A stretch of 64,000 nt of DNA from Zonotrichia leucophrys gambelii (taxonomy: Eukaryota; Chordata; Aves; Passeriformes; Passerellidae). The stretch is taken from contig NC_088171.1 in assembly GCF_028769735.1 (NCBI RefSeq), positions 96,289,412-96,353,411 of the forward strand. The letters run 5' to 3'. A program made the translations under genes and the position numbers. Shown here piece after piece: positions 1 to 13,500 of the stretch (position 1 is the first letter of the stretch; the number at the start of each line of letters is the position of its first letter). Under the pieces are notes generated by a model. It searched no databases. It saw nothing but the letters and a program-made list of their open reading frames with translations, and was not told the origin of the DNA.

Positions 1-640
1 AACAGTGGGTAATCCAGTCCAACCTCCCTGCTCAAGCAGAGTCATCCTAGGGCACATGGCACAGGATTGTGTCCACACAATTCTTGAATATCCCCAAGTG
101 AGGGATTCTCTTTGGGTAGCCTGTTCCAGTTCATGGTCACCTGAACAGTAAAGAAATTCTTCCTTGAATTTGGGTAGAACTTCCTGTGCATCGAGGCCTG
201 CCTGTTGCCTCTTGTCCTACTGCTTGTCACCACCAAGGGCCTGGCTCCATCCTCCTGACATCCTCCCTTCAGATTCTTGCAGACATTGAGTCCCCAAGAG
301 TCCCCTTGCTGTATTTCTTCTGGAGGCTGAACAGGCCTGGCTCCCTCAGCCTGTCCTTATCAGAGGGATGCTCAAGTCCTTTGATAAACTCAGTAGCTCT
401 CTGCTGGAGCTGCTCCAGGAACTCCATGTCTCTCATGCACTGTGTCCCACAACTGGACACAGCATCCCAGATGTGGCCTCACCAAGGTTAAGCAGAAGGG
501 AAGGATCATGTCCCTCAACTCGTTGGCAGTGTTTTTCCCAAAGAACTCCAGGATACCACTGGCCCTTGGCCATAAGGCACTGCTGGCTCATGGATAGCAT
601 GTTGTACCCCGTGATCCTCAGTTCTTTCTCTGCTTTTTCT
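1..640 (-). mobile_element. CR1 LINE fragment, antisense, cut by the window edge
   Basis: The plus strand reads as the reverse complement of an avian CR1 3' half. The minus-strand translation at about 269-460 carries the end of the CR1 ORF2 protein: a line resembling LEQLQQRATEFIKGLEH, then a LREPGLFSLQKK-like block. The usual CR1 equivalents are RVQRRATKMIRGLEH and LRELGLFSLEKR. Further right on the minus strand (433-705) is a degraded MSQQCLMAKG-like line. Frames are broken and the element is dead. Its 3' tip lies beyond base 1, so the target duplication cannot be seen. The right limit is set where similarity fades and is accurate to about 30 bp. Confidence 0.88.
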
Positions 641-1509
641 TCTGTTTTTCTACGACTATTATCTTTATTTAAATTATCCTTCTTGGGTCTAAAAATTGAC
701 TTCAAATTACGGAAATATTATAAATGTATATTCTTGTTATCTGTCTTCTTCAAATTAGATCTTAAGTGAAAGCATAGCCAGAGCTGGATAAGCCAGTTCC
801 TGAAATATATCCTTAGGTTTTTCATTCTCTTAATATTTCTGCAGTATTTTCAAGTTAGTCTATAGATAGATCTTTTCTAATGTGCAATTGAAACAGTAGG
901 AGAACAATACAATTAGTTGTACTTCCCCTACAACTGTGCAGAATTGAGAAAGAGTTCATTCCTAGCTTTAGAAACTGTACATTGCTAATCAACACAGGAA
1001 AATTAAGGAAACACAGGTATGCTTTTGGGAGTTATATAAGACGTGCTGAGAAGTCAGCCCTGAGGAAGAGAAAAACTGTAAACCTATAAACTAATTTCAC
1101 AGATATATTAATAAAATAATCCATTAATCCCCAATTGGCTTAAGGTGTGAACACCTGTGGAAGGACAAGCAAGGTAGTGCTAATGAAAACATTAAAGATA
1201 AATCATGCTGATGTCTTTTGCTCACTGTCCTGCGATAGAGTAATATATCCTTTTCATTGACAAGGTTTTTTCATCTGACGTTGTTCCAGTATTTTTAGAA
1301 TCAATTGGCCAAATTCCTGTGGACTTCAATCTGTACCATCTTTGCAAAACTTTAGAAAAAAGAATAAAATAAAAAAAAAAGCTATAGAGCTACTATACTA
1401 CATCTTGAGAAAGTAGACTTTAGGCTGCTCAAAGTACTAGTTAGTAAACTTCCATGGACATCTGAGATTTGAGTGAAATGGAGTCCACACATGCTAGTCA
1501 GTTTTTAAG
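641..1509. other. AT-rich noncoding stretch
   Basis: I see no gene or recognised repeat here. The only structure is an A-rich run at about 1363-1380, which is too short to prove a retroposed tail. Confidence 0.6.
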
Positions 1510-3070
1510 AAACATCTTTTAAGAGTGCAGGAGTAGGCAATCCCAAAGCATTGAAAGTCAAGCAAAAGAGGCAATAGGCTGGCTTGTCTGAACAGTGATA
1601 TCCTTTAGAACCTAGGCAGGAAAAGAAAGTATATGGATTCTGGACGCAAGGTCAGGCTATACAACAGGGCTGCAGATATGCTGTTAACCACTATAGGAAG
1701 ACAATTCATGTTCTAAGCTCAGTAGGAGTTAAAGCTGGCCAATATATCGGTCAACAACAAATGGAGGTTTTAGGTAGCAAAAGAAAGTCTAAAGAAACAT
1801 TGATTTGATGAGATTGATCACTTTAGGAACATGGGTGAATATAAATCACAAATATTTTATTGCCTTCTTCATTTCTGTCTTTAACACCAGTCATGGACCT
1901 TGGGGCTCTGGGAACCCTGAGATGGAACACCATTATTGACCATGAATGATAAGCTCTCAGATGACTTTGGATTGGTACAGTTTGCTGCTGTACCTGAGTG
2001 CAAATAGGTCTGTGGGACCTGGTGGGATTTAGCCCAGGGTAATGAAATAGTGCACTGATGTTATTGCAAGACCTACTGTAGTTATATATCAACAGTCTTA
2101 GGAGTTCAGAGGAGTTCCAGGTGATTGGAAGATGGCAAACACTTTTCCAATTTTCAAAAAGGGCAACGAAGAAGACCCTGCTAATCATAGGCCTGACAAT
2201 CTTGCTTTTGGCCTTTGTAGAATTATAAAAAAGATTATCCTGGGAGGTAATGGCAAACCCTTGAAAGATCATGCAATGATTGATCAAAGCCAACATGGAT
2301 TAATGAAGCAAAAACATATTAACTTATTACGAGGATATTTCTCTAGTTAATGAAGAGAAGGCAGGGGGCTTTTTTTTTTTTTATTTTAGCAAAGGTTTTG
2401 ATACTATTTCTCACAACATATTTATGGAAAAGGTGTCCAGCATATAGCTGAACTTGCCCACTATTATGGTAGGTGAACAACTGGCTGAAAGGAAGGGCTC
2501 AAAATGATGCGGTAATGGAGGCAGCATCTAAATGGCAGGCAGACACAAGTGGTGTTTCCTCAGGGCTCAATTTGAGAGAAAATTCTCTTCAATATTTTTG
2601 TTAATGACCTGGACACAGGAGATAGGTCACACAGAGTTTGCTGAAGATAACAAATTAGGAGGAGTCACTGATTCCCTTGAGTGCAGAGAGGTCTTAGAGA
2701 GTGATATCGATAATTAGAATAATGGGTAAATACCTATCATATGAAACTGAGCAACAACCAGTACTGGATTCTATACTTGGGACAGTGTGATGCTTTGTAC
2801 CTGGGTGCATGTATAGACTGGGGGACAAGAGGCTGAAATGAAGCTCTGCACAAAGGGATCTGAGAGGTTTGTTTGCTGTGAAGTTCAATATGAACTAATG
2901 GTGTTCCCTGGCAGCCAAAAGGACCAAAAGTATCCTGAGGTGCTTTAAGCAAACCACAGCTGGCTGGTCAAAAGGATTGGCTATCCCACTCTATCTCAGC
3001 AGTGATGCTGCCTCTCCTAAAGTTCCGAGTGTGGTGTTGGGCTGTATCAGACACCAGAGTCTGATTAAGA
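1510..3070 (+). mobile_element. CR1 LINE, sense, central ORF2 part
   Basis: This is a long, decayed sense-strand CR1 piece. The left part (about 1520-1760) matches the segment between the endonuclease and reverse transcriptase in CR1: a line of the type 'caggagtaggcaatcccaaa', then the lysine/arginine-rich stretch. The region around 1990-2040 corresponds to the 'S-GPDGIHPR' segment, and the RT domain follows from about 2128. Similarity continues, poorly, to about 3070. Many stops and small indels break it. Both ends fade gradually, so limits are approximate. No 3' terminal repeat is present, so the 3' UTR is missing. Confidence 0.85.
2132..2717 (+). pseudogene. CR1 ORF2 reverse-transcriptase remnant
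   Basis: Two frames show the RT fold. Positions 2132-2340 encode a line close to ANTFPIFKKGNEEDPANHRP, the CR1 'PIFKKG-EDP-NYRP' box, followed by a 'KIIL' segment. Positions 2532-2717 encode the later boxes: a degraded 'PQGS-LGP-LFNIF-ND' line and then FAEDNKLGGVTDSLE, equivalent to the FADD-TKLGG catalytic box. The second catalytic-box aspartate is replaced (FADD to FAED) and the segments lie in different frames, so no active enzyme can be made. In intact CR1 this protein copies its own RNA at a nicked target site. Assignment to CR1 is firm; the subfamily is not determined. Confidence 0.85.
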
Positions 3071-4554
3071 GGTAAAACTGAAGAACAATGAAGAAATTTC
3101 ATATATATTTGTGCTACAGGAGCTCAGTTTGACCCCCACTTCTGATATTTACCCATGAAATTTCCTGGGAGGAAGTGCAAGCTGCATACATCTGACAGAC
3201 ATTTTGAATTAGTTGCAAAGGTATCTGAACTAGCAGCTGTCTTCTGGAGGAATTAGTGTGTAAACTTAATGACATACTGCTCTGCTCTGAGCTGTGGTTC
3301 AGGGTGTTTCAATGTGCCAAGAAAAGAAATATAGCTAAGGGGAAAAGAGGGTCATTGTTTTCCCAAATCATTGTATTCATCACTCTGGCTTATAGGAAGA
3401 CAGAACTGTTAACTATCAGACATAGAAGACCTTTCAAAAAGTCATTGAGGCAAAAGCTTAATTCTATTTTCAAGACATTACACAACAGTAGTTTTCATTC
3501 TCTGTGTTTTGTATTTTCTTCCCATCTCTTTTGTTTCCAGCACAGGACTGCAGGCTGTCTTGCAATTCAATATTTGTTGATATATATTTTCACCCATCAG
3601 TAATACAGATTTTAAAATCAGTGTTAACCATCAATTTTGTTGATGATGCGCAAGGCAGAATAGAGCACAGCTTGTGGTTTTACAGGTTTTTGTCAGCAGT
3701 ATTGACAGCAGTAAAACCCTGAAGCAGAACCTACACAGAAAGCAGATATGTGCACTAACAAGATGTTATTTTTAGAGTTTCTTTTCTAGCTCATAGCTTT
3801 TTACTGGCAATATTTTAATTGGTCCAATGCCAACATAAAAAATATAACATTTTACAGCTGTAATCTAAGTACACTTGGGAACTATTTGACCCAGTAATAT
3901 AATTCCCCTTCTGTCCCAATACAAGTACACTTAATTAAATATACTTCAGTCTTTTCCTAATAAAAGATATATTTCACCTCTGACCAGTCCACAGGTTGTA
4001 CATTAAGTTCAGGCTTCCAACTATACAGCAAAAAAAACATAATGAGAGAAGGAGAAAGGGGGAGGTTTACATTTCTTTTTTATTTCAAATTATATTTTTT
4101 AAAAAGTGTAGCTGCAGAAGAAAAAAAAAAAAACCTCTTGAATATTTTTTTCCCCTTCCTATAAAATAACAACTGCAATTTTCTTAACTTTTAACAAAAT
4201 TACTGACAGGTAATATCATTAAATTCTCATTACTGGAAACAGCGATTTTTAAGAATGAATGATGATGGTATTAGTTTTCACATACTCAATACCTTAATAA
4301 TAAAAGTTTAAAAACAAGGTCTTTTGTGAATCATTAACAAATCTAACCTAGAAATTTCACTTTATTGCTAGTGTCTCTCAAGCATTTGATCTTTCCTTGT
4401 TTAGACAACATGAGAATTAAAAAATTCTTTATGATCTTGTCTATAACCCTGATTTTCTCAAGGAGAAGGATCAGAGCTACAACAAGGGTTGCATGTTTTC
4501 ATGTTGTAGTTCTAAGATTGCTTATGTGGATGTGACAAGTTCTCGGATTCTTTA
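3071..4554. other. AT-rich noncoding stretch
   Basis: No supported gene. There is an open frame of 115 codons at 3256-3603 (+) with no recognisable motif, which I take as chance. A 13-base A run lies at 4121-4133. Confidence 0.55.
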
Positions 4555-5020
4555 GTCAGTGCTGCTGAGACCCAGTTCTGAGCTCTTCAGTACAAGAGAG
4601 GCATGGACATAGTGGAGAGAGTCCAAAAAAGGGCCACAGAGATTATTAAGGGCATCTCTCCCATGAGGAAAGCCAGAGATACCACCTGGTATTGTTCAGC
4701 CTGGAGAAGGAAATGGTCAGGAGGTTTGTAAATACCTGAAAGGGAGAGTGTGAAGGGAATGGAGCCAAGTTCCATTCAGGAGTTCCCAGTAGCAAGGCAG
4801 AGACAACAGGCACAAAATGTTATGCAGAAAGTTCTCTCTGAGCATTGGGAAGCACTGCTTTATTGTGAGTGATTGTGCTCTGGCGCAGCTTGCTCAGGGA
4901 GCTTGTGGAGGTACTCAAAAGGATCTGGGTGTGGTCCCGGGAAATGGGGTCAAGGAGATTTTGTTTGAGCAGGTGGGCTGTACAAGATGAAGTCCAGAGC
5001 TCCCTTCTTCTGCAGTTCTT
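4555..5020 (+). mobile_element. CR1 LINE 3' fragment, sense
   Basis: The sense strand matches the end of CR1 ORF2 and its 3' UTR. Around 4600-4720 lies the 'ERVQKRATEIIKG ... LFSLEKE' coding end, in broken frame. Around 4900-5010 lies the 3' UTR order 'ggatctgggtgtggtcccggg', then 'ttgagcaggtgggctgtaca', then a line close to 'agatgatctccagaggtccct'. The 8-bp terminal repeat typical of CR1 is not clear, so the tip is lost or decayed. Confidence 0.82.
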
Positions 5021-5277
5021 TCCTCAACCATGGTGTGATTCTGATGTTATAAATTTCCCAATATTCCCCATTATAACGTCGATACTTTTTTCAAACTTCA
5101 AGTATCAAGTGAAATTTTTTCTGTTGGGATATCTGTTCCTGAATAATTTTAATAATTTGAAATTGTAATAATAGTAAAATTATGAAATTATGAAATTCTA
5201 ATACTAGTAAAAACAATAACAACAACAACAATTTGTAATCTCAGCAGAAAAGTTAAAATAAAATATTCTGGTTTACA

Positions 5278-5352
5278 GGGAGAGGAGAATAAGAGAGAAG
5301 CAAGGAGAGAGGGAGAAATGGAGGGAAAGATGGGGGAAGGAGGGAGGAAGAA
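5278..5352. repeat. GA-rich low-complexity tract
   Basis: About 75 bases of almost pure purine made of GGA, GAGA and GGGA words without a fixed period. It is simple low-complexity DNA. Confidence 0.8.
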
Positions 5353-7538
5353 CTAATAATATGATAATAATAAATCAGACAGAAAACCCCTAATTTTGCT
5401 CAGATTTGTTCAACCAGAGCCCTGCAGACTAGAGGGATCAGTAACCTGAGAGAAGCCCCAGGGGCTGCATGGATGGCACAGAACAGGATGTAGCACTGTT
5501 TGATTTGTTAAGCACACAGATGGTGGCTGTTGAGAGCACACTCCAGAACAACTTGTACAGTACAGTAGCAAGGCAAGCCACTAATCATATATTGCTCAGT
5601 TAATCAATCATTCACCTAAGAAAGAACAGATGGCACAATTCATAAAGAGTCAACTGCAAGTGTACAAAAGGGCCCATCGGTATTTCTGTCCTACCCTTGT
5701 AATCTATAAAATAGACTTGTTTGGTTTCTAGATTGACTAGATGTTCTCTGTCAAATTGAATTCACTGGCATGCTTATCTCTTCTGAAAGATAATTTTAAA
5801 TGAATGTATCACTAATAAATTCATTATCCTTTAGCTCAGATAAGTATGAGAGTCAATAATAAACAATGTTGAGATAAACTAAATAAACTTTGGGAATCTC
5901 TGTAAGAAATTAATACAGTGATGGTTCCAGCAGTTCTTACAGTGATGGCACAAAGTCAGTGACAGCCTAAACTTGATGTTGCTGCCAGAGACAGCAAGGT
6001 GTAGCGCCTTGTGTGTGGTCCATCAAAGCCCTAGAGAAAGAATCAGAAGACTGGAATTTGAGTTGGTACCTAACTCCTAGTGCACTCTCATGAAACCTAT
6101 TCAGACTCCTAAAATTCCAAACTTGTCCATAGTCAATTCAGTTATGCAGAGTAACATATTACCAGTCTTTCCCTCATTATTATCATGTTTTTCACTTTGC
6201 TTGTAGGTCTTGATAAAGCAAACAGGTTCCATGAAGTAAATAAAGTGGTGCAAAAGCTGTGGTGGCAAGAAATGTTTGCCTTTAGTGTGACAAAGTGGTT
6301 GCCACTTCCCCGTGGGGAATTTTCCATTAGATAAACATTGTTTGAACCTTCTGAAATGAACAGAGAATCAACCACAAAGGGCAAAAGCTCAATATTAATT
6401 AGGAAATTGCTCATTCTTCTTCCTCCTCTTTATCTGGGAGAAGGAAACCAGGATTAAGTTTTTCTCCAAGGATTAATGAGATTTCACCATGCAGAGAGAA
6501 ATAACAATCCTAGATTTCTTTGTTAAAGGCAATGATTCTGGACATCTCCTGTTATTTTGTTATATTGACTTATGAAGAAGTATGAGTGGCTCCAGTTACA
6601 AGGTAGATTAAGATTTTCTGTTTAGAAAGAAATATCCTCTGACCTTCAGGAGGATACAGGCTTTACATCCTGCCTGGATGTCATAGCATTCCTTAACGAA
6701 TAGGCTAAAATCTGCCACTGATGGACAAATTAGATTTAGCCAGCTTCACTGTTTCATCTTGAGTAACAGCACAATAGCAAAATTCGTTGGGTTTTTTGTT
6801 TCTTTTTTGTTCGGTTCAGTTAGTTTTCTTGTTTTCTGTTTTAAAAGCAGAGTTAATTAAATTGTCATGCTTCCCCTAGACTCTGAGACATGCTCTTTCA
6901 GCCCTGTGGTGCTATTAAGTCAATATGTCTTTCTCTGGACTCCAATGTATAATAACCTGAAATCTCTACAAGAAATGTGGAAGGAGAGATTGAAACTTGA
7001 GCCATACAGTGTAATCCTTTTTCAGTACATGTTAGAACAATTGCTTAACCATATTACCTCCATTTTGGAAAAAATTACTTGCAAGGGACTTCATCTAAAA
7101 CCTGTGTCAAGAAGAACACAGGTGTCATTTGGCTTATGAGTGGTTCATTTTTCAACATATCTGCTTTTGCAAGAAGGCTGGACTCAGAATCACTGGGACC
7201 TGAATGCACCCATATTTAGGAACCTAGTCATTCCAGATAATATATGGAAACCATTAAGATGTGCCCTCCAGCTGTATATATTAAGGCTAAAAGACAGATG
7301 GAATATGTTAATATAATTTTTTAAATCCATAAATTGCAATGTATTTTCTTCATTAATTCATATTCTCCTCCAAACAATTACCCCTAATTTGGGGATGCAA
7401 ATAAAGAAAGATGTTAACATTAACCCATAATGTAATGTCATGTGTCAAGTTACACTTAGATCAGGAATCTTTTGGTAAGTCATGTCTGAAAATATCTTTT
7501 CCAGAACTTAACATTGCTCAGAAGTAATAATATCAATT

Positions 7539-7555
7539 AAAAAAAAAAAAAAAAA
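7539..7555. repeat. Poly-A run
   Basis: Seventeen consecutive A residues followed by a GAAAG word. There is no recognisable retroposed body beside it. Confidence 0.8.
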
Positions 7556-10500
7556 GAAAGAAGAATAGGAAAAGTTTTTTAATTCATAATAATCACTGTA
7601 GTCAGCAGAAAAAAAAGTGGTTACCACTTTTGGTGAATAGCTATTTCATTAAAAACTAGTATGAACTCACAATTATTATTATTTAAACTAAATATTCAAC
7701 CAGGTAAAATTTGGTTTGTATTAATAACTAATTTTGCAATATTTGCTATTTCATGTAGCTCATCCACCTTAATGATCATTACTTTTAATGCTAATGAAAT
7801 TTGTTCAGTTATAAAAAAAAGGGTATTGTTGACATATCTCTGAGTGTATTTTAGCTGTGAGTACATAAAAATAGAGAATGGATTTTTAGAGTATTTTCTT
7901 TTCCTCATTCTTTATACTTCATTCTTCTTCTAGGTGCAAGTACCTTCAGTAGCAGATTTCTTCTAATTACCTAAATGTATTTTGCAAATCACTCTCAATG
8001 AAAGCACATTTTTCATCGGTTCTCTTACCAACTAAAATAGCAATAGTCACTGAAGCAATTGATCAATAGCATTATTTCCTTCTGCCACACCAGTTCTGCT
8101 CACCAGGGTCTTTGCTCCAGAGAACTTATGTGTTATGTTATTGCCCTAGTCTGAGATCTATACTGGCTAGAGTAGAATAAATGGGCAATCACTTGTGTTA
8201 AGGAGTAGCAGATTTCTCATTCATTTTTAAGCACTTGAACACTGGCCTAACTACAGTGTTTTATTATGGCTTCTGAATTTAGGAAGACCAATTTCTGTTA
8301 ACTTGACTTCACACACAAGAAGTTTTTAAGACTTGGTCTGAACTGGTTAGACTCAACATCCACAGCTCTAAATTTTTTAATACTTTGTGGTGCATGAGTG
8401 TGTGTTACTGTCCCTATGTCTGCTGCCATAAAGTAACTTAAATATATTGTTAATTTTTAAAAAAATAAAAGAAAAAAAAGAGTTTACAATAAAAAATAAG
8501 TTCAGCACAAAGTTTTATTCTGGAATAAGATACTGTTGTTTAACATTGATATTCAATTCAGGTTTTGCCTTACTGAAATGGTCACTTGTGCTCTCTTTCT
8601 TCTGCATAGAGATGAATGAGAGCCACAAAATTGTAAGGAGTTTATTCAACCTTGCTCAAGATGAGTGTCTCTCTTTTCCAGTAAGGATGCAAGAAATGCT
8701 ATCTCTTGTGTTTCCAGCTGTGTTATAATATAAAACATATTTCAAAGAATTCTCTGGCCATGTTGCCACTTTTTACCTCTCCTGCTCTAGGATGAGGGGC
8801 TGTACAGACAGGAATATGGGTTTACTTTTTCTAAACCATTTCAGGAATGCAGTTTAGCAATCATGCTAGAGCTGCTACATTCTTTTTCATTTCACATATC
8901 TGTCTCTTTTTTCCCTGTACCTCTTCCCCCATTTTCATCCGCCCAATGCAATTCTAAGATCAATTGAATTCATGACATGCACTTTGATACAGCCATGAAT
9001 GTATTGTATGTCTGTCTTGTACCTCTACTTGTACTATATCTGAGTACAAACCTGGAAACCTGGGAAAAAAGCAGTCTGGATTAACCACCTGGGACATAGA
9101 AAGTGTTAATCTTATGAGTACAGGCACAATTTGAACAGACTGTATTTTACTCTCTGAGAGGTCATGCAGACATTTCCCATAGGAAGCTATGTGGGGAAGA
9201 TGCAGTGCATAATTCTGTTTCTTTATGGAACTGTTAATTACTGTCACTTCTACATGAGAGAAGAGAAAATCTATTTACTTCACATTTACACAGTCCTTCT
9301 TTAGCTCCAAAGTAGAAGTTAATGCATTCTAGCCATCATCCTCTAACTCTTAATTGTCTTTTCAAGAAACACCTGTGTATTTTTCATTTGATTTTCCTAA
9401 TATGAAGACCAGTTCAACTGATGGCAAAAACCTTTTTTAAGGCTCCAGGAAGTATCACATCTCTATCATGTATCATGTGTAACTTTTTGCATTAAAACTT
9501 AATACAGTTTAATAAAACTTAATACATATATTTGAAAAATGTAAATGATTGCTCATACATATCCATTTTATTAAACGTGTTAATTTACATATAAGACACT
9601 GTAATATCTTAATTAACCTTTTCTATAGATACTTACAAAAAAAAGGTAGCCAGCACTTCCTTGTTTTATAGGTCCTCTGGTCCCTCTTTAGCCTTGCAAC
9701 AGGATGAATGAGAAGAATTCCTATTATATTAATTCAGATTTTGTGCATCAGTTATCTGATGCATCAGCTACCTTGAATCAGAGAATCCAAGTATCCTAGA
9801 CTGCTTCCTGCTGTCTAGCACCCCAGGCTCTACAGGACCATTTATGATGATATTTTCCACATAATTTTTGTCTTAAAGATAAAAAGATTGTGTTTAATAA
9901 ACATATAATAAAAATAAACACTGACATTATCTCTATTTGATGCAATACTGGTTTTGTCTATGTAGGTATATTTGCTCTGGTTATCATTTTTTCTGTTAAT
10001 TTTGCTCTTCTTTGAACTTTTTTAGTGATTTTTCAGCTTCTACACGTTGAGTATCAACATCTACCACCCAATAAATGTAACATCAGCATTTGGCTAAACA
10101 GCACTAGAAATACTCTCTATGTGAAGGTGTTTCACTTTAGACTGAATTAAGAATGGATAATATATTCTGATGTTGTTAAACTTATTTTCTATTCTGACTA
10201 ATGCATATCCAGAAGGATAAGAACATTATTCCTCCTCCAGTGTACCATAATAGAAGACCCCTTTGCATGTTTAGTACTGATAGACTAAAGTGCATAAGGT
10301 TCTTGCTTAAAGGCTGTTTAGGTGAGGGGAAAAGTATCCTTAACACTAAGATAATCTGTGTTTTCTTTTCACTGGCTATTAGCTAGTGGGCTTTTTCCCC
10401 TAGCATTTCTGTAGGCATAGTCACCATACTCAGTACAGCATTCATATAAATCATGCAGAGTATTAATGTGAAGATTTTGGAAGGGGTGTCACAATTCCCT

Positions 10501-13500
10501 GCTTTTCAAGTTACCTTTCGGTAAACATATTTGTAAGAAGGTTGAACTTTGATTTCCTTAAAGTCATGCATAAAGCAGAGTCTAAAATTAGTGTGATCTT
10601 ACCCAGAAATGCACTTTAATAAAGAGTGCTACTAGAATTCTAATTTATTTGAGATTTAATCAAATAATACTCATTATATATTTATTCATTATATTGAAGC
10701 CACAATCCTGTCATTATATTTGTTTTCTTCAGACTTTAAAAATTGTTTTAAAATTAATTCAAATACTGTAAGTGTTGGGATGTTTATTTCTAAATCATTC
10801 CTTTTCTAAATAGCTACCTTAGTGGAAGTTTTCGTTTATTTGGCTGGTTTTTGTTTTTTTTTTAAATTCTGAGTGTGAAAGTTGCTTATTATGTACTAGT
10901 TAAGAAATCATAGATGTTGAAACCTTGTTACACAAGTCAGTCCATCCTTACAAATGTAGCTGTGCCTCAAGATATTTGACTTTGACTTATGTTCCCAGTT
11001 CAAGAGATATATATGCTGAAGGTTGCCTTTCTAACCACTGAATTATTCTGTAACCATAGAAACAGCTGAACTGACCGCTAACTGGGATATTCATCCTGAT
11101 AAAGATCTCACCCATTCTGCAGAGGCCTGACTGTTTCAGGTTCAGCATTTCAAGCCCACAGAAAATGCAACTGACACTCAATATTATTAAGTAATTATTA
11201 AGGGAAGTATAAGTACTAAGGGAAAGAAAATGTATGCATCACCACACATTCTCACAAGATACACTCCTGCCATCATTAAGTTAAATACGATTTCTGCCTT
11301 TTCACTTTCCTCAAATGTTCTTAAAGTATAACAATGCAAGTTTTGATTATGAGAATTTGTAACATGGGTTATATTCCAGAGTACTAAAGTTTGTGCTCAA
11401 AACTGTAAATGAGTACTTAATTAATGAATTTCTATCAAGAGAGACATGTTTCCATTTATTTTTTTAGGTCTTTTGCTGTTACCTAAGTCTCCTGGATACA
11501 ACATATGAATATATATCCATTTATATCTTCAGAACAAGTCACTTCTATATGTTTCACCATTTAGTGAGAGTTAAACATCTAAATTTCTCCCCAAGTTTAT
11601 AAAATTAAATTTGAACTTTTATTCAACTCAAAAACTCAGGGTGCAAAACTAGGGCAAAAAAATCCAAACCAAACAATTTAAATTGCTGATGTGGTTTCGG
11701 CTTCATACTGGGTTATCAAAAAAGGACTAAATCTTGCCATATGGTTTTACCCAGTGTCTTTTATTTTTTACTGCAAGGTAAAAGTCATGAACCTGATTAA
11801 GAATAAAAAGATGAAGGATTCATTTGAGCATGGAGAAAAGCTTAGGAAAAAAACATAAAGCTGTCGATGAGACATAAGTTCATAAGGAACTGGTCCTCTG
11901 AAGCCCAGATTTCTGTATATGTATATATGTGTTTATGTCAACAGATCTATACAAAATATTAACTTCTAAAAGTAAGAATGTTTTGCAAAATTTGTTTGTT
12001 AAACGGGAAGGATCAATAGGGTTGAAGTATCCTAAGCTATGTGTGGTTTGCAGGAAAATAACCAGTAGTTCTTCCCCATGTGTGTGTTCTTGAATATGGT
12101 TATGGGCACTTCTACAAATTCAGTGCTATTCAAAAAAAAAAGAAGTCTTCATAAATAATTGAAAAAAAAACCAAAAAAACCAATTATATTTGACAATAAA
12201 CTTGGTTTTGTCCTGAATCCTTAAGATCCCAAGAGTTATCTTTGTTACTACTATGACAAACAGAAGTTGTGGGAAACTTCACTTTTAACATGAAGCTTTA
12301 AAAAAAAAAATTATTAGGAGGCATTTTTTTATCCATGTGGGAGATATAAACCATCACTGAATGATGAACCTTAATTTGAATTTGCCAATATTAAAGAATA
12401 GTCTCTAATACCAGAACACATTCTCACTCCCTTGAGTTCATTTGAAGGGGATTTAATGAGATACAGAGCATGAGACTGGTTCTCTAAATCTGATCTTTAA
12501 TTTGAAGCTTCCAGTTTTACTTATTCTTGTGGTTTGTGATGCAAAATGAAGCTCCATGTAGGTCCTTTCCACATGCATCACACCCTTATTGTCAGTCATA
12601 AGATGCTGGAATTTGAGATTACTTTTCTTTGGGTTTTGGCTTGTTCTATTTTGTTTGATTGTTTTGTTTCTATGTTTCTTTGCTTTGGTTTGTTTATTTC
12701 TTCAGTAGAATCAAGTGAAAAATTTCCCCGTAAAAGAATGACTTAGAAAATATTTTCTTAATGGTTTTATAACTGAAGTTATTCACCTAAGAAACAAACA
12801 GGAATTTTTGGTTTTCACCAAGTTAACAGATCTCAAATGTACAGAAACATAGAGCATAGGGTCAAAGATTAAATTAAGTTAACCAATTTTATACTGTATG
12901 ACAGCAGGTCATAAAATCCATCAGAAGACTTCCAAGGCTAAAGAGAGAAAAAAAAATGAGAGCAGTGAAATTCATACAAGTGGAGTTGTTGTATACCTGC
13001 CTAACAACCACTGTACTGAAGATAAATATTGTTGGCTTATTGTGGTTTTATGAACTTTCAGAATGCAGAGTGTGCAAAGAGCTCATTCTGGTGAAGGAAT
13101 GGAAATCCCACAGAATATATCCACACAAAAAACGAGCAGCCCAGCAGCTTACTCAGCTTTCCATGTCCAAGAAAAAATCCTGATTATCCTAAGGACTTTG
13201 TTAATGTGAAAAAAATTTAATTTATAGTTCTTATGGAATGTATATCGAATTGAAAGAGTAACTTTTCAGAGTGAAAAGGGAGGGTTTGTTCCAGAATTAC
13301 TTCCAATAGGGAGTTTGCAGGAGCAAAGAGTAATCACAAAAAGAAAGAACAACTCCCTGTTAAATGTCATACATAGGATGAAATCCTTCAAGCTTCACAA
13401 AAACAGGCATGATTAAAAATTAGACATAAGCATCTCATTTTGTCTAAAAAATTTGAATTTCCAAGGGGCAACATATAAATTCAGAGTTAAGGCCTCAATG

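Noticed and set aside
1823..2296. 157-codon minus frame
   Set aside because: It is antisense to the sense-strand CR1 RT remnant, so it is a shadow frame.
7539..7555. A run as the tail of a processed pseudogene
   Set aside because: No recognisable gene-derived sequence lies upstream and no flanking duplication was seen.
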